Origin: Methylobacterium sp.
Lineage (GTDB): Bacteria > Pseudomonadota > Alphaproteobacteria > Rhizobiales > Beijerinckiaceae
Direction: 5' to 3'
Assembly: GCA_013823325.1 (NCBI GenBank)
Contig: PNLY01000013.1
Span: 1 to 64,000 of the forward strand
Length of the DNA stretch: 64,000 nt
Shown piece by piece: positions 34,498 through 43,439 of the stretch (its first letter is position 1; each line of letters begins with the position of its first letter). The notes below the pieces were generated by a model that worked only from the letters and a program-made list of their open reading frames with translations, did not search any database and was not told the origin of the DNA. A program made the translations under genes and the position numbers.

Positions 34498-34534
34498 GCG
34501 CGACCTCCACCTCCTGTCGAGGAGGAGGTCGCGC
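34498..34534 (-). terminator. Strong hairpin downstream of the lipoprotein gene
   Basis: An 11-bp perfect stem, GCGCGACCTCC (34498-34508) and GGAGGTCGCGC (34524-34534), encloses a further CCTC/GAGG pairing, making an almost continuous hairpin. It lies 38 bases past the minus-strand stop at 34572. There is no U-run. Confidence 0.55.
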
Positions 34535-34571
34535 TGGCCTGTTCGTCCCAAAGGGCCGTTTGTGGACGCGA

Positions 34572-35147
34572 TCAGATCTTCTGGAGCAGGAAGGCTTCGG
34601 CGAAGCTCAGCTCGACCATGTCGCCGCGCTTCAAGCGACCTAGCTGGCTCTGGATGTCGGGATCGGCCACGACATGAGTCCGCGGCCCGGCCGGGCCGAC
34701 ATAGCTGACGATGTTCGTCGCCGGATCGAAACTCTCGAACCTCGCCGTCACAGTCAGCGCCCGCACGACGAAGCGTTCCGGCAGGTTCTGGAAGGAGGAG
34801 TCGGCGGAGGCCTCGGTGTAGATGATCGCCGGCTTGGCGCCTTTGCGGGCGCGCTTGACGTCGAGGATCACGCCCTCGACACGGCGAACCTCGACCCGGT
34901 CTCCCGGGCGAAGATTCTCCAGGCTTCCGAAAACCTCCGGCACTGCGACAGGCCATGTCTGGCGGCCCTGCTTGACGACGACGCGGCGCCTGGCGGCATC
35001 GACGGAGGCGACCTCTACCTCCAACCGCTCGATCTCGACCGGCCCGACGCCGGCGACGATGACCGTCTGGCTGGTCACCGTCGGAGTGGTCGCGCAGCCT
35101 GCCAGAGCGAATGAAACTGCGGCGATTGCACTGATTTTCTTCAACAT
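34572..35147 (-). CDS. Putative lipoprotein of unknown function
   Basis: The 191-residue protein starts MLKKISAIAAVSFALAGCATT, a lipoprotein signal with the lipobox LAGC (Cys17). The mature part is beta-rich with two similar RPGDRVEVRRVEGV / LKRGDMVELSFAEA segments, which suggests two small beta-barrel or SH3-like modules. AAGGGAGACG precedes the ATG at 35147; an upstream GTG-started extension would hide the lipobox. No family is recognised. It is monocistronic with a strong hairpin downstream. Confidence 0.72.
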   Translation of the reverse strand: MLKKISAIAAVSFALAGCATTPTVTSQTVIVAGVGPVEIERLEVEVASVDAARRRVVVKQGRQTWPVAVPEVFGSLENLRPGDRVEVRRVEGVILDVKRARKGAKPAIIYTEASADSSFQNLPERFVVRALTVTARFESFDPATNIVSYVGPAGPRTHVVADPDIQSQLGRLKRGDMVELSFAEAFLLQKI

Positions 35148-35335
35148 TGGACGTCTCCCTTTCGAACGCTGTCCGGTCTGAGATCGACTGCCGGTTTTCG
35201 GGATTAGGTCTGAAGATCGAGAAAATTGCGAATGGATGACTTCGCGGGTCCAAGAATAAAGGCCAACTTCCGCCACACGACAATAGGTCGTCGGCAGACG
35301 AATTCGGGTGAGTGCTGCTCTCTAACTGTTTGGCC

Positions 35336-36010
35336 TTAGCCTTCGTAGCGCGCCAGCCGCTCCAGATCGAGGATCGTCACCTCGTTATGGCCGACCTTGA
35401 TGAAGCCGAGTTCGGCCAGCCTGGCGAGGCTCTGATTGGCCATCTGCCGGGAGATGCCGGCGAGCAGGCCGAGCTCCTCCTGCGAGATCGTCAGGGTCCG
35501 GTCGTTGTTCGGATAGAGGATCGGGTTGAACAGCCAGGCGAGATTGCGGGCGAGGCGGCCGGTCGCCCCCAGCATGCGGTCATATTCCGCGAGGCCGATG
35601 AACTGGGCGAGGCGCTCATTGAACTGGTGCACCAGGAAACGGTTGAAGGCGGCCGAGTGCTCGAACAGCCAGAGGAAGGTCTGGCGCCGCATCAGCGCGA
35701 CCTTGCTCTCGCGCAGAGCGACGAGATCGTAGCGCCGCGCCTCGTTCTTGATGATCGTGCCCTCGCCGAACCAGGCACCGCCGCGCAGGCCGGCGAGCGT
35801 CGCCGATTTGCCGCTGCGCGAGGTCGTGCTCATCTTGAGCAGGCCGTCGGCGACGCCGGTCCAGGATTCCAGCCGGTCGCCGACATGGCAGACATAGGCG
35901 CCCTTGCCATAGGTCTTGGTCGTGATGCCGCGACGTGCCTCCTCGAACTCCTCCGGCGTGAGGTCGTTCGACCAGGCGGCGATGCGGCGCAGCTCGTCCT
36001 CGGAAATCAA
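35336..36010 (-). CDS. Crp/Fnr-family transcriptional regulator
   Basis: The 224-residue protein has an N-terminal cyclic-nucleotide-binding fold (about 25-140, with GDRLESWTGVADGLLKM and GGAWFGEGTIIK) and a C-terminal winged helix (about 155-215, with ISQEELGLLAGISRQMANQSLARLAELGFI). No N-terminal Cys cluster is seen, so it is not an FNR-type iron-sulfur sensor. The first codon appears to be TTG (36008-36010); no ATG or GTG in frame gives the conserved N-terminus. It faces the same way as LysE but has its own promoter region. Confidence 0.87.
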   Translation of the reverse strand: MISEDELRRIAAWSNDLTPEEFEEARRGITTKTYGKGAYVCHVGDRLESWTGVADGLLKMSTTSRSGKSATLAGLRGGAWFGEGTIIKNEARRYDLVALRESKVALMRRQTFLWLFEHSAAFNRFLVHQFNERLAQFIGLAEYDRMLGATGRLARNLAWLFNPILYPNNDRTLTISQEELGLLAGISRQMANQSLARLAELGFIKVGHNEVTILDLERLARYEG

Positions 36011-36144
36011 GATTCGCCGGCCCCTCGCATGCGCTCGTCGCGCACTATGCGGCCCGGTTCATCGCAAACTCAAGTCAGACGGGCTGTCGTGCGGCCTGCG
36101 CCGATCCCCAGGTGCATCGTGCGTCGCTTCCACGGAATGGCCGC

Positions 36145-36738
36145 TCAGAACCTGATCGCGGCGGCGGGCGAGACGAGCAGCAGCGCCGCGAAGATCAGGT
36201 TGACGATGCGGTTGCTCCAGGGATCACGGAACAGGCCGGTCAGACCCGAGCCGGCCAGAAGCCAGCCGAGGTTGACCGTGGCGATCACCAGCAGCAGGAG
36301 GCCGATCTTGAGGATCGCATCGATTGCCGGCTGCTGTGGCAAGAGCGCGAAGCCGGAGAACAGCGCGGCCATCGCCGCATAGCCCTTGGGATTGACCAGC
36401 GAGAGCGCGAAGCCGGCGGCGAAGGAGGGCGCGGCGGCATCGCCATTCGCCTCGCCGAGCGGCGGCGCCGTCGCGATGCGGAAGGCGAGATAGAGGAAAT
36501 ACAGTGCCGCCAGAATCGTGACGATCGGCGCGAGACCGGGCAGCGCCAGGATGACGGCGATGACGCCGCTGGCCGTCAAGGCCATCACCGCGAGCATGCC
36601 GAGCGTGATGCCGGCGCCATAGCCGAGGCCGCGGCGGATACCAAAGGCGGCGCCCGTCGCCGTCAGGCTCAAGGTCGCGGGACCGGGGCTGCCGGTCAGA
36701 GCGATGCCGGCGAGAAGGAAGCCGGTCAGTCCGTCCAT
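36145..36738 (-). CDS. LysE/RhtB-family exporter
   Basis: The 197-residue protein has six predicted membrane spans and the LysE-family N-terminal motif GIALTGSPGPATLSLTATGAAFGIRRGLGYGAGI, then NPKGYAAMAALFSGF in the middle. These proteins export amino acids or related solutes from the cytoplasm. There is no adjacent LysG-type regulator; the nearest regulator is the Crp/Fnr gene downstream on the same strand. Substrate unknown. Confidence 0.86.
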   Translation of the reverse strand: MDGLTGFLLAGIALTGSPGPATLSLTATGAAFGIRRGLGYGAGITLGMLAVMALTASGVIAVILALPGLAPIVTILAALYFLYLAFRIATAPPLGEANGDAAAPSFAAGFALSLVNPKGYAAMAALFSGFALLPQQPAIDAILKIGLLLLVIATVNLGWLLAGSGLTGLFRDPWSNRIVNLIFAALLLVSPAAAIRF

Positions 36739-36812
36739 GATGTCCTCCGCGCCCCTGAATGAGCGCTGAGGAAAGCAGGGCAGCTACCCGCCCGTCTTGA
36801 ACGTTCGTGCGG

Positions 36813-39800
36813 CTATTCCGCCGCCCGTGGCATCGCCAATGCCTCGGCCGAGCCGTCGCGCAGGCGCTTGAGCAACTCCGCCTCCTCGGCCTTGGCGGCG
36901 GTGAGGTGGCGGTCCTTGACATGGCCGAAGCCGCGGATCTTTTCGGGGATCGCGGCCAGCGCGACACAGAGCGAATGGTTCTGCGGCGAGAGCTTGCCGA
37001 GGATCTCGGCGACCAGCGCCTCGTAATCGGCTATCAGCTTGCGCTCGGTCTTGCGCTCCTGGGTGTAGCCGAACACATCGAAGGCGGTGCCGCGCAGGCC
37101 CTTAAACTTGGCTAGCAGGCCGAAGGCGCCAAGCATCCACGGCCCGAAGCTCATCTTGCGCGGCAGGTCGGTATTGGGATCGCGCTTGGCCAGCAGCGGC
37201 GGGGCGAGATGGAATTCGAGGCGCAGGGGCTGGCCGGAGGCGCTGTCCTGTTCGAAGGTCGCGGCGAGCTGCTTGCGGAAGGCGCCGTCGCTGTAGAGCC
37301 GGGCGACCTCGTACTCGTCCTTGTAGGCCATCAGCTTGAAGAGATAGCGCGCGACGGCCTCGGCCAGCGCGCTCTGGCCGGGAAGGATGCTCGCTTCCCT
37401 GGCGCGGACCTTCTCGACGAGATCGCGATAGCGCGCCGCATAGGCGGCGTTCTGGTAGCCGGTGAGGAACTCGACGCGGCGGGCAATGATCTCGTCGAGG
37501 CTCTGGGAAAGGTGGCGCGCTTGCGTCGGCGCCTTGGCCTCGGCGAGGGCGGAGGCGAGCGCGGCCGGATCATGCGCGGCGCGGCGGCCGAGCTCGAAGG
37601 CCTGCTTGTTCATCGCGACCGCCTCGCCGTTGAGCTCGATCGCCCGCAGCAGCGAGGCGCGCGCGAGCGGAACCGCGCCGAACTGCCAAGCGTAGCCGAG
37701 CATGAACATGTTGGCGGCGATAGCATTGCCGAGGAAGGTGGTGGCTGCCGCCGTCGCATCGACGAGATGGGTGTTGTCGCGCCCGGCCGTGGAGACGATC
37801 GAGCGTTTCAGCCGCTCGGTCGGCAGCGAGAAATCGGCGTTGCGGGTGAAGTCGCCGGGCATGGATTCGGCGGTGTTGACGACCACGGCCGAGCGGCCCT
37901 GGCGGATGGCGCCCAGCACCTTCTTCGAGCCGGTGACGGTGAGGTCGCAGCCGAGCACGAGATCGGCCTGGCCGGCGGCGACGCGGATGGCGTGAATCTC
38001 CTCCGGCGTCGGTGCGAGGCGGACATGGCTGAAGACCGCGCCGCCCTTCTGGGCGAGGCCGGCCATGTCGATCATGCCGCAGCCCTTGCCTTCGAGATGC
38101 GCGGCCATGCCGAGCATCGCGCCGATGGTGACGACGCCGGTGCCGCCGACGCCGGTGACGACGACAGCGAAATTGCGGTCGAGCGCCGGCACCTTGGGCT
38201 CGGGCAGCTCGCTTGCGCCGAGCGCCGAGGCGTCCATCGTGCGCGGCTCCGCCTTCTTCGGCCGCGCGCCATGCACGGTGACGAAGGAGGGGCAGAAGCC
38301 CTTCACGCAGGAAAAGTCCTTGTTGCAGTTCGACTGGTCGATCTGGCGCTTGCGGCCGAACTCGGTCTCGAGCGGCTGGACCGAGACGCAGTTCGACTTC
38401 ACCCCGCAATCGCCGCAGCCCTCGCAGACCAGCTCGTTGACGATGACGCGCTTGTCCGGATCGGGATAGGCGCCGCGCTTGCGCCGGCGGCGCTTCTCGG
38501 TGGCGCAGGTCTGGTCATAGAGCAGCAGCGAGACGCCGGATACGGTCGCAAGCTCGCGCTGGACGGCATCGAGATCATCGCGATGGTGCAGGGTGGTGCC
38601 GGGCGGCCATAGCGTGCCGGCCGGATATTTGTCGGGATCATCCGAGACCACCGCGATGCGGGAGACGCCCTCGGCCGCAACCTGGCGCGCCATCTGGTCG
38701 GGCGACAGGTGCCCTTCCGCCTGCTGGCCGCCGGTCATCGCGACGGCGTCGTTGTAGAGCAGCTTGTAGGTGATGTTGACGCCGCTCGCGACGGCCCAGC
38801 GGATCGCGAGCGAGCCGGAATGGGTATAGGTGCCGTCGCCGAGATTCTGGAAGACGTGGCCGCGTTTCGAGAACGGCGCTTCGCCGACCCAGTTGGCGCC
38901 TTCGCCACCCATCTGCGTGAAGCCGGCGGTGTCCCGATCCATCCACTGCACCATGTAGTGGCAGCCGATGCCGGCATAGGCGCGCGAGCCCTCGGGCACG
39001 ACGGTCGAGGAATTGTGCGGGCAGCCCGAGCAGAAATAGGGGGTGCGCTTGGCGACTTCCTGCGCCTCGGCGAGGCGGCCCTGCGCCGCCGCGATCTCTT
39101 CAAGGCGAGTGCGGAGTGCCGGATCGTCGCGGTACTGCAGCAGCCGGGCGCCGAGCGCGATGGCGATGTCGTTCGGATCGAGCGCGCCATGGACCGGGAA
39201 GAGCCACTCGCCCTGCTCGTCCTTCTTGCCGATCACCATGGGTTGGTGCTGCGTTCCGTAAAGCTCTTCGCGCAGCTGGACTTCGATCAGCGAGCGCTTC
39301 TCCTCGACGACCATGACCAGGTCGAGTCCTCGAGCGAAATCCTTCAGCTCCTGCGGATCGAGCGGCCAGGGGCAGGCGATCTTGAACAGGCGGATGCCGA
39401 GATCATTGGCGCGGACCTCGTCGAGGCCGAGCTCCTCCAGCGCCTGGCGCACGTCGAGATAGGATTTGCCGACGGTGATGATGCCGATGCGCGGCGCCTG
39501 ACCGCCGGAGAGGATGGTCTGGTTGAGCTTGTTGGCACGGAGATAGGCGAGGATCGCGGCGCGCTTGTGCAGGTGCAGCCGCTTTTCCTGGTCGAGGAAG
39601 TCGAGCTCGCGGCGGATGTTGAGCCCGCCCGGCGGCATGACGAAATCCTCGGGGATCGCGATGCTGACCCGGTCGATCGAGCCGTCGACCGAGGCGGTCG
39701 ATTCGATGTTGTCCTTGACGCATTTGAGGCCGACCCAGACGCCGGCGAAGCGCGAGAGCGCAAAGCCGTGCAGGGAATAGTCCATGATCTCCTGGACGCC

Positions 39801-40367
39801 GGCCGGGTTGAGAATCGGCATCATCCGGTCGACCAGCACGAACTCGGTCTGGTGGGCGTTGGTCGAGGATTCGGCGGTGTGGTCGTCGCCCATCAGGCAG
39901 AGCACACCGCCATGGCGCGAGGTGCCGGCCATGTTGCCGTGGCGGAAGACGTCGCCGGTGCGGTCGACGCCGGGGCCCTTGCCGTACCAGAGCGCGAAGA
40001 CACCGTCGTACTTGCCTTCGCCGGAGAGCTCGGCCTGCTGCGTGCCCCAGATCGCGGTGGCGGCGAGGTCCTCGTTCAGCCCGGGCTGGAAGACGATGTT
40101 GGCGGGCTTGAGCTGCTTGCCGGCGCGGGCGAGCTGCTGGTCGAGGCCGCCGAGCGGCGAGCCGCGATAGCCGGAGACGAAGCCGGCGGTGTTGAGGCCG
40201 TCGCGCCGGTCGCGCTCGCGCTGCACCAGCAGCATGCGGGCGATGGCCTGCGTGCCGGTCAGGAAGATCTTCTGCTTGGAGAGGTCGTATTTGTCGTCGA
40301 GCGCCACGGCTCTGAGCTCCGGCTCGGTCGCCGCTGCGCCCTGCGAAGTCTGCTGCGTACCGGCCAT
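36813..40367 (-). CDS. Indolepyruvate ferredoxin oxidoreductase, fused polypeptide
   Basis: The 1184-residue protein fuses all parts of a 2-oxoacid:ferredoxin oxidoreductase. An N-terminal pyrimidine-binding/transketolase region includes GYRGSPLGGLDQQL. A TPP-binding region has CSGCPHNSSTVVPEGSRAYAGIGCHYM. A cysteine-rich 4Fe-4S segment (CEGCGDCGVKSNC and CNKDFSCVKGFCPS) comes next, and a gamma-type domain with VTGVGGTGVVTIGAMLGMAAHLEGKG ends with a long C-terminal extension. It oxidatively decarboxylates aryl pyruvates from aromatic amino-acid transamination to aryl-acetyl-CoA. The ATG at 40367 has GGGAGG upstream. A dense set of inverted repeats lies in the promoter region. Confidence 0.92.
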   Translation of the reverse strand: MAGTQQTSQGAAATEPELRAVALDDKYDLSKQKIFLTGTQAIARMLLVQRERDRRDGLNTAGFVSGYRGSPLGGLDQQLARAGKQLKPANIVFQPGLNEDLAATAIWGTQQAELSGEGKYDGVFALWYGKGPGVDRTGDVFRHGNMAGTSRHGGVLCLMGDDHTAESSTNAHQTEFVLVDRMMPILNPAGVQEIMDYSLHGFALSRFAGVWVGLKCVKDNIESTASVDGSIDRVSIAIPEDFVMPPGGLNIRRELDFLDQEKRLHLHKRAAILAYLRANKLNQTILSGGQAPRIGIITVGKSYLDVRQALEELGLDEVRANDLGIRLFKIACPWPLDPQELKDFARGLDLVMVVEEKRSLIEVQLREELYGTQHQPMVIGKKDEQGEWLFPVHGALDPNDIAIALGARLLQYRDDPALRTRLEEIAAAQGRLAEAQEVAKRTPYFCSGCPHNSSTVVPEGSRAYAGIGCHYMVQWMDRDTAGFTQMGGEGANWVGEAPFSKRGHVFQNLGDGTYTHSGSLAIRWAVASGVNITYKLLYNDAVAMTGGQQAEGHLSPDQMARQVAAEGVSRIAVVSDDPDKYPAGTLWPPGTTLHHRDDLDAVQRELATVSGVSLLLYDQTCATEKRRRRKRGAYPDPDKRVIVNELVCEGCGDCGVKSNCVSVQPLETEFGRKRQIDQSNCNKDFSCVKGFCPSFVTVHGARPKKAEPRTMDASALGASELPEPKVPALDRNFAVVVTGVGGTGVVTIGAMLGMAAHLEGKGCGMIDMAGLAQKGGAVFSHVRLAPTPEEIHAIRVAAGQADLVLGCDLTVTGSKKVLGAIRQGRSAVVVNTAESMPGDFTRNADFSLPTERLKRSIVSTAGRDNTHLVDATAAATTFLGNAIAANMFMLGYAWQFGAVPLARASLLRAIELNGEAVAMNKQAFELGRRAAHDPAALASALAEAKAPTQARHLSQSLDEIIARRVEFLTGYQNAAYAARYRDLVEKVRAREASILPGQSALAEAVARYLFKLMAYKDEYEVARLYSDGAFRKQLAATFEQDSASGQPLRLEFHLAPPLLAKRDPNTDLPRKMSFGPWMLGAFGLLAKFKGLRGTAFDVFGYTQERKTERKLIADYEALVAEILGKLSPQNHSLCVALAAIPEKIRGFGHVKDRHLTAAKAEEAELLKRLRDGSAEALAMPRAAE

Positions 40368-40435
40368 GGCCGACCTCCCGACGATCGCACTCAAATCGAC
40401 TATAGGGACCGGTAACGCCGGTCTCCAATTCGTTA

Positions 40436-40458
40436 TTATGTCAGCAAGGCTGTCATAA
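40436..40458. promoter_or_regulatory. Inverted-repeat operator candidate upstream of the indolepyruvate oxidoreductase
   Basis: TTATG-T-CAGC (40436-40445) and GCTG-T-CATAA (40449-40458) form a 23-bp near-perfect palindrome with one mismatched pair. GTCA-N4-TGAC, GTGAT-N8-ATCAC (40464-40481) and GACCGG-N5-CCGGTC (40407-40423) lie nearby. The cluster is 69 bases upstream of the minus-strand start at 40367 and is locally AT-rich. Confidence 0.5.
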
Positions 40459-40646
40459 CTGACGTGATATCGTCAAATCACTCTGGGCTGATTCCAGAGT
40501 GGCGAGGCCGCCTGCGCCGCGATTTGGCCGCCTTTGCGAGCGATGCCGGCAAGGCTCACGGCACGGGATTGCAAGGGTAGGCGCGCTGGGCGCGCTTTTG
40601 TATGAAGGCTCGGCCGGATTCGCCGCAGATTCGAGGAAATTGCCGC

Positions 40647-41297
40647 GTGCCGCGATACTCGACGCTCCTGACGCTGCTTGCCGCTGCCGTGAGCTTGCTC
40701 GGCCTGGCTTTGCCGGCGCTGGCGCATCCGCACGTCTTCGTGACCTCGCGCACCGAGATACTCTATGACGCCCGCGGCGCGGTGAAGGCGCTGCGCCATC
40801 GCTGGAGCTTCGACGAGGCCTATTCGGCCTATATGGTCCAGGGCCTCGACAAGAACGGCGACGGCAAGATCACCTCCGACGAACTGACCGAGCTCGCCAA
40901 GGTCAATATGGAATCGCTGCCGGATGTCGGCTTCTTCACCATCGCCAAGGCGAACGGCAAGGTGCAGGAGTTCGGCACGCCGAGCGAGGCCTCGCTCGCC
41001 TACGAGAACAAGATCCTGACGCTGACCTACACGCTGCCGCTGAAGACGCCGGCGACGGCCAACCGCTCCTTCGGCATCGAGGTCGGAGACCCCACCTATT
41101 TCGTCGCCTTCGAGATCGGCGAGGAGGCTGATGCGGTGGCGACGCGCGACGCGCCCAAGGGCTGCATCGTCCGGATCATGCGCCCGCCCAAGCTCGATAC
41201 GGCGACGCAGCAGCGCCTGGCGCAGGAGGACATCACCGCGACCCCTGACATGAGCGCCTATCAGGTTACCACAAGGGCGCTGGTGGCATGTCCCTGA
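40647..41297 (+). CDS. DUF1007 family periplasmic protein with EF-hand-like loop
   Basis: The 216-residue product has a signal peptide (RYSTLLTLLAAAVSLLG to ALA), then HPHVFVTSRTEILYD, which starts the DUF1007 domain. An EF-hand-like loop DKNGDGKITSDEL lies near residue 70. DUF1007 proteins are nearly always encoded beside NicO/RcnA-type nickel-cobalt transporters, as here, where the genes overlap by ten bases. It may deliver or sense metal on the periplasmic side. The GTG at 40647 is preferred (GAGG about 11 bases upstream); an ATG at 40602 would add 15 polar residues. Confidence 0.82.
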   Translation: MPRYSTLLTLLAAAVSLLGLALPALAHPHVFVTSRTEILYDARGAVKALRHRWSFDEAYSAYMVQGLDKNGDGKITSDELTELAKVNMESLPDVGFFTIAKANGKVQEFGTPSEASLAYENKILTLTYTLPLKTPATANRSFGIEVGDPTYFVAFEIGEEADAVATRDAPKGCIVRIMRPPKLDTATQQRLAQEDITATPDMSAYQVTTRALVACP

Positions 41298-42304
41298 GCG
41301 CTCCCGCCGCACCGGGCCTGCCGCTCTGGCCGCGCCGGCTGCTGGTCGCGCTGCTGGCGCTCGCTCTCGTCGCCGGCGCGCTCGGATTGATCGCCTGGCT
41401 CGCCAGCCTGTACTTCCCGCCGCCGCCCCCGCCGCCGCGCAACCCGTTCGGCACGGCGCTGCCGCGCGAGGCATTGCCGGCGACGACAGGTATCGGCGCG
41501 GTGATCCTCGCCTGGCAATCGAGCTTCTATCGCGAGCTGACGGCGACGCTGAAAGGGATCGCGCAATCGCCCGCGGCGCTGCCAGGCCTGCTCGGGCTCG
41601 CCTTCGCCTACGGCGTCTTCCATGCCGCCGGACCCGGCCACGGCAAGGCGGTGATCTCCGGCTATATCGTCGCCGACAACCGCAGCCTGAAGCGCGGGCT
41701 CGCTCTGAGCTTCGCGGCGGCGCTGGTGCAGGCGCTGGTGGCGATCGGACTGGTCGGCGCGCTGACGCTGGCGCTGAACGCGACAGCCAAGACCATGGCC
41801 TCGACCACCTGGGTGATCGAGCAGGGCAGCTTCGCGCTGGTCGCGCTGGTCGGGTGCTATGTGCTCTGGCGCAAGGCGGGCAACCTCGTCGCGCTCGGCG
41901 GCAGCGCGGCGCATGACGCCGCAACCTGCGACCATGTCCATATGCCCGGAGCCGAGGAGGTCTCGCGCCTGCGTTCGGTCCGCGAGATCGCCGGCGTCGT
42001 GCTGGCAGCGGGTTTGCGCCCCTGTGCGGGTGCGCTGATCATCCTCGTCTTCGCCAATGCGCAGGGCCTGCTCTGGGCCGGCATCGCCGCGACCTTCGCC
42101 ATGGCGCTCGGCACGGCGCTGACCACTGGTGCGCTGGCGGCGCTGGCGGTGTTCTTCAAGTTCGCCGCCTTGCGCTTGGCCGGCGGCGGTTCGATGAAGG
42201 GAGCCCGGATCATCGCCGGGCTGGAGGTGCTTGCAGCCGCCTTCGTCGCGGTGCTTGGCGCGGCGCTGTTCTTCGGGCTATGGGCGGCCGGGCAGGGGAG
42301 TTAG
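41288..42304 (+). CDS. NicO/RcnA-family nickel-cobalt exporter
   Basis: The 338-residue membrane protein has the family motifs HAAGPGHGKAVISGY (after the third span) and GLRPCAGALIILVFA (fifth span region), plus a short His-containing cytoplasmic loop (HDAATCDHVHMPG). A Pro-rich stretch of about ten residues follows the first span. It exports Ni(II) or Co(II) and is paired with DUF1007. The nitrile hydratase operon about 2 kb away needs cobalt, so a link in cobalt handling is possible, but the genes are on opposite strands and separated by another gene. Confidence 0.87.
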   Translation: MSLSAPAAPGLPLWPRRLLVALLALALVAGALGLIAWLASLYFPPPPPPPRNPFGTALPREALPATTGIGAVILAWQSSFYRELTATLKGIAQSPAALPGLLGLAFAYGVFHAAGPGHGKAVISGYIVADNRSLKRGLALSFAAALVQALVAIGLVGALTLALNATAKTMASTTWVIEQGSFALVALVGCYVLWRKAGNLVALGGSAAHDAATCDHVHMPGAEEVSRLRSVREIAGVVLAAGLRPCAGALIILVFANAQGLLWAGIAATFAMALGTALTTGALAALAVFFKFAALRLAGGGSMKGARIIAGLEVLAAAFVAVLGAALFFGLWAAGQGS

Positions 42305-42307
42305 CCT

Positions 42308-42425
42308 CCTTCTCCCCTCGGGGGAGAAGGTCCGGCAGGGGATGAGGGCGGTTCGACCAGGTGAGCCACTCTTCCCTCATCCGTCAGCGCTTCGCGCTGC
42401 CACCTTCTCCCCCGAGGGGAGAAGG
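42308..42425. repeat. Complex palindromic repeat element, copy 2
   Basis: This copy shares the design of the element at 21257-21395: 13-bp terminal inverted repeats (CCTTCTCCCCTCG at 42308-42320 and CGAGGGGAGAAGG at 42413-42425), hairpin ends, and an internal GGATGAGG ... CCCTCATCC pair. It begins four bases after the NicO stop, between two convergent genes, where it could terminate both. Confidence 0.85.
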
Positions 42426-42434
42426 GAAGCTCTC

Positions 42435-43361
42435 TTACTTTGCCTCGTAGACGAACAGCGTCGATTTGTCGTCATCGGGCATGAAATAGGCGCGCACGCC
42501 GTCGCCTGACGGCTCGACCCAGAACGGGTTCTGCGTCATCGGCAGGCCCGAGGGCGACCAGAGCTCGACCGGCAGCTGGAAGACCGGGCGGTTGTCCTTG
42601 AGATCGACGATCTCGAAGCCGCCGAGGCGGAAGACCGGGCCGTCCTTGCTGGCGCGGTAGTTGTTGAGGCCGGAGCAGAGCATCCGGCTCATGCCGATGA
42701 AGTGGCAGTCCTGATAGTCGATATAGAGCGCCGGATTGGCGACGCGCAGGCTCTCCGGCGCGGCATCGGCATTGGTGACCTTGCCGTCGGCGCCGAGCGG
42801 CCAGGCGTAGAAGCGGCGCGAGCCCCAGCTGACGCCGTGCAGCGACTTGCCGTCGGTGTTGTGGACGATGCCGCCGACATGGTCCTTGAAGCGGAAGACC
42901 TCTGTCGCCTTCAGCGTCTGCGGATCGACCTTGTAGATGATCGACTGGCTGTTCGGCCGGTATTCGGCGACGGGGACCCAAAGGTCTTTGCCATCGAAAT
43001 CGATGCCGCCGGGGTGGTAGACGGAGCCCTCGCCGAGCGTGACGCTGCCGATGAGCTTGCCTTGGGCATCGACCTTGAAGAGATGGCCGGCGCCCTCGCC
43101 GGTGTCGCGGTCATAGCCGTCCTTCGGCTCGGTGTAGCGCGTCGTCGGCTTCCGGATCTCGACCGAGGAGATGAAGAAGGCATCGCCGATCTTGACCATG
43201 CCTTGCGGATGATGCGTCGGGAACTGCAGCGCGATCGCGGCAACTTGCGTCCACTGCGTCGACCGCGTCAGCTTCGGGAGCAGCGTGTTGAGCGCGGGGT
43301 CGGCGGCCTGTGCCGTCGTCGCCAGCGCTGCGGCTGCGAGCGCCATCATTGCGGTCTTCAT
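42435..43361 (-). CDS. Secreted beta-propeller-like protein (possibly DUF6454)
   Basis: The 308-residue protein starts with a signal peptide (MKTAMMALAAAALATTAQAA). The mature part repeats blade-like segments with Gly/Asp turns: HHPQGMVKIGDAFFISS, YHPGGIDFDGKDLWVPVAEY, GIVHNTDGKSLHGVSWGSRRFYAW and GGFEIVDLKDNRPVFQLPVE. It may correspond to DUF6454, but I am recalling that name without a search. It is probably a periplasmic ligand-binding or lactonase-like propeller. It lies downstream of the nitrile hydratase activator with a gap of about 78 bases and could belong to the same transcript. Confidence 0.7.
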   Translation of the reverse strand: MKTAMMALAAAALATTAQAADPALNTLLPKLTRSTQWTQVAAIALQFPTHHPQGMVKIGDAFFISSVEIRKPTTRYTEPKDGYDRDTGEGAGHLFKVDAQGKLIGSVTLGEGSVYHPGGIDFDGKDLWVPVAEYRPNSQSIIYKVDPQTLKATEVFRFKDHVGGIVHNTDGKSLHGVSWGSRRFYAWPLGADGKVTNADAAPESLRVANPALYIDYQDCHFIGMSRMLCSGLNNYRASKDGPVFRLGGFEIVDLKDNRPVFQLPVELWSPSGLPMTQNPFWVEPSGDGVRAYFMPDDDKSTLFVYEAK

Positions 43362-43439
43362 CGCGATCCTCCTCCGGCTGCCCCGTTATCGGGCGTTGCC
43401 GGCATAGTTGCGCTTCGTGACGAGGATGCAAAGCCGCGT

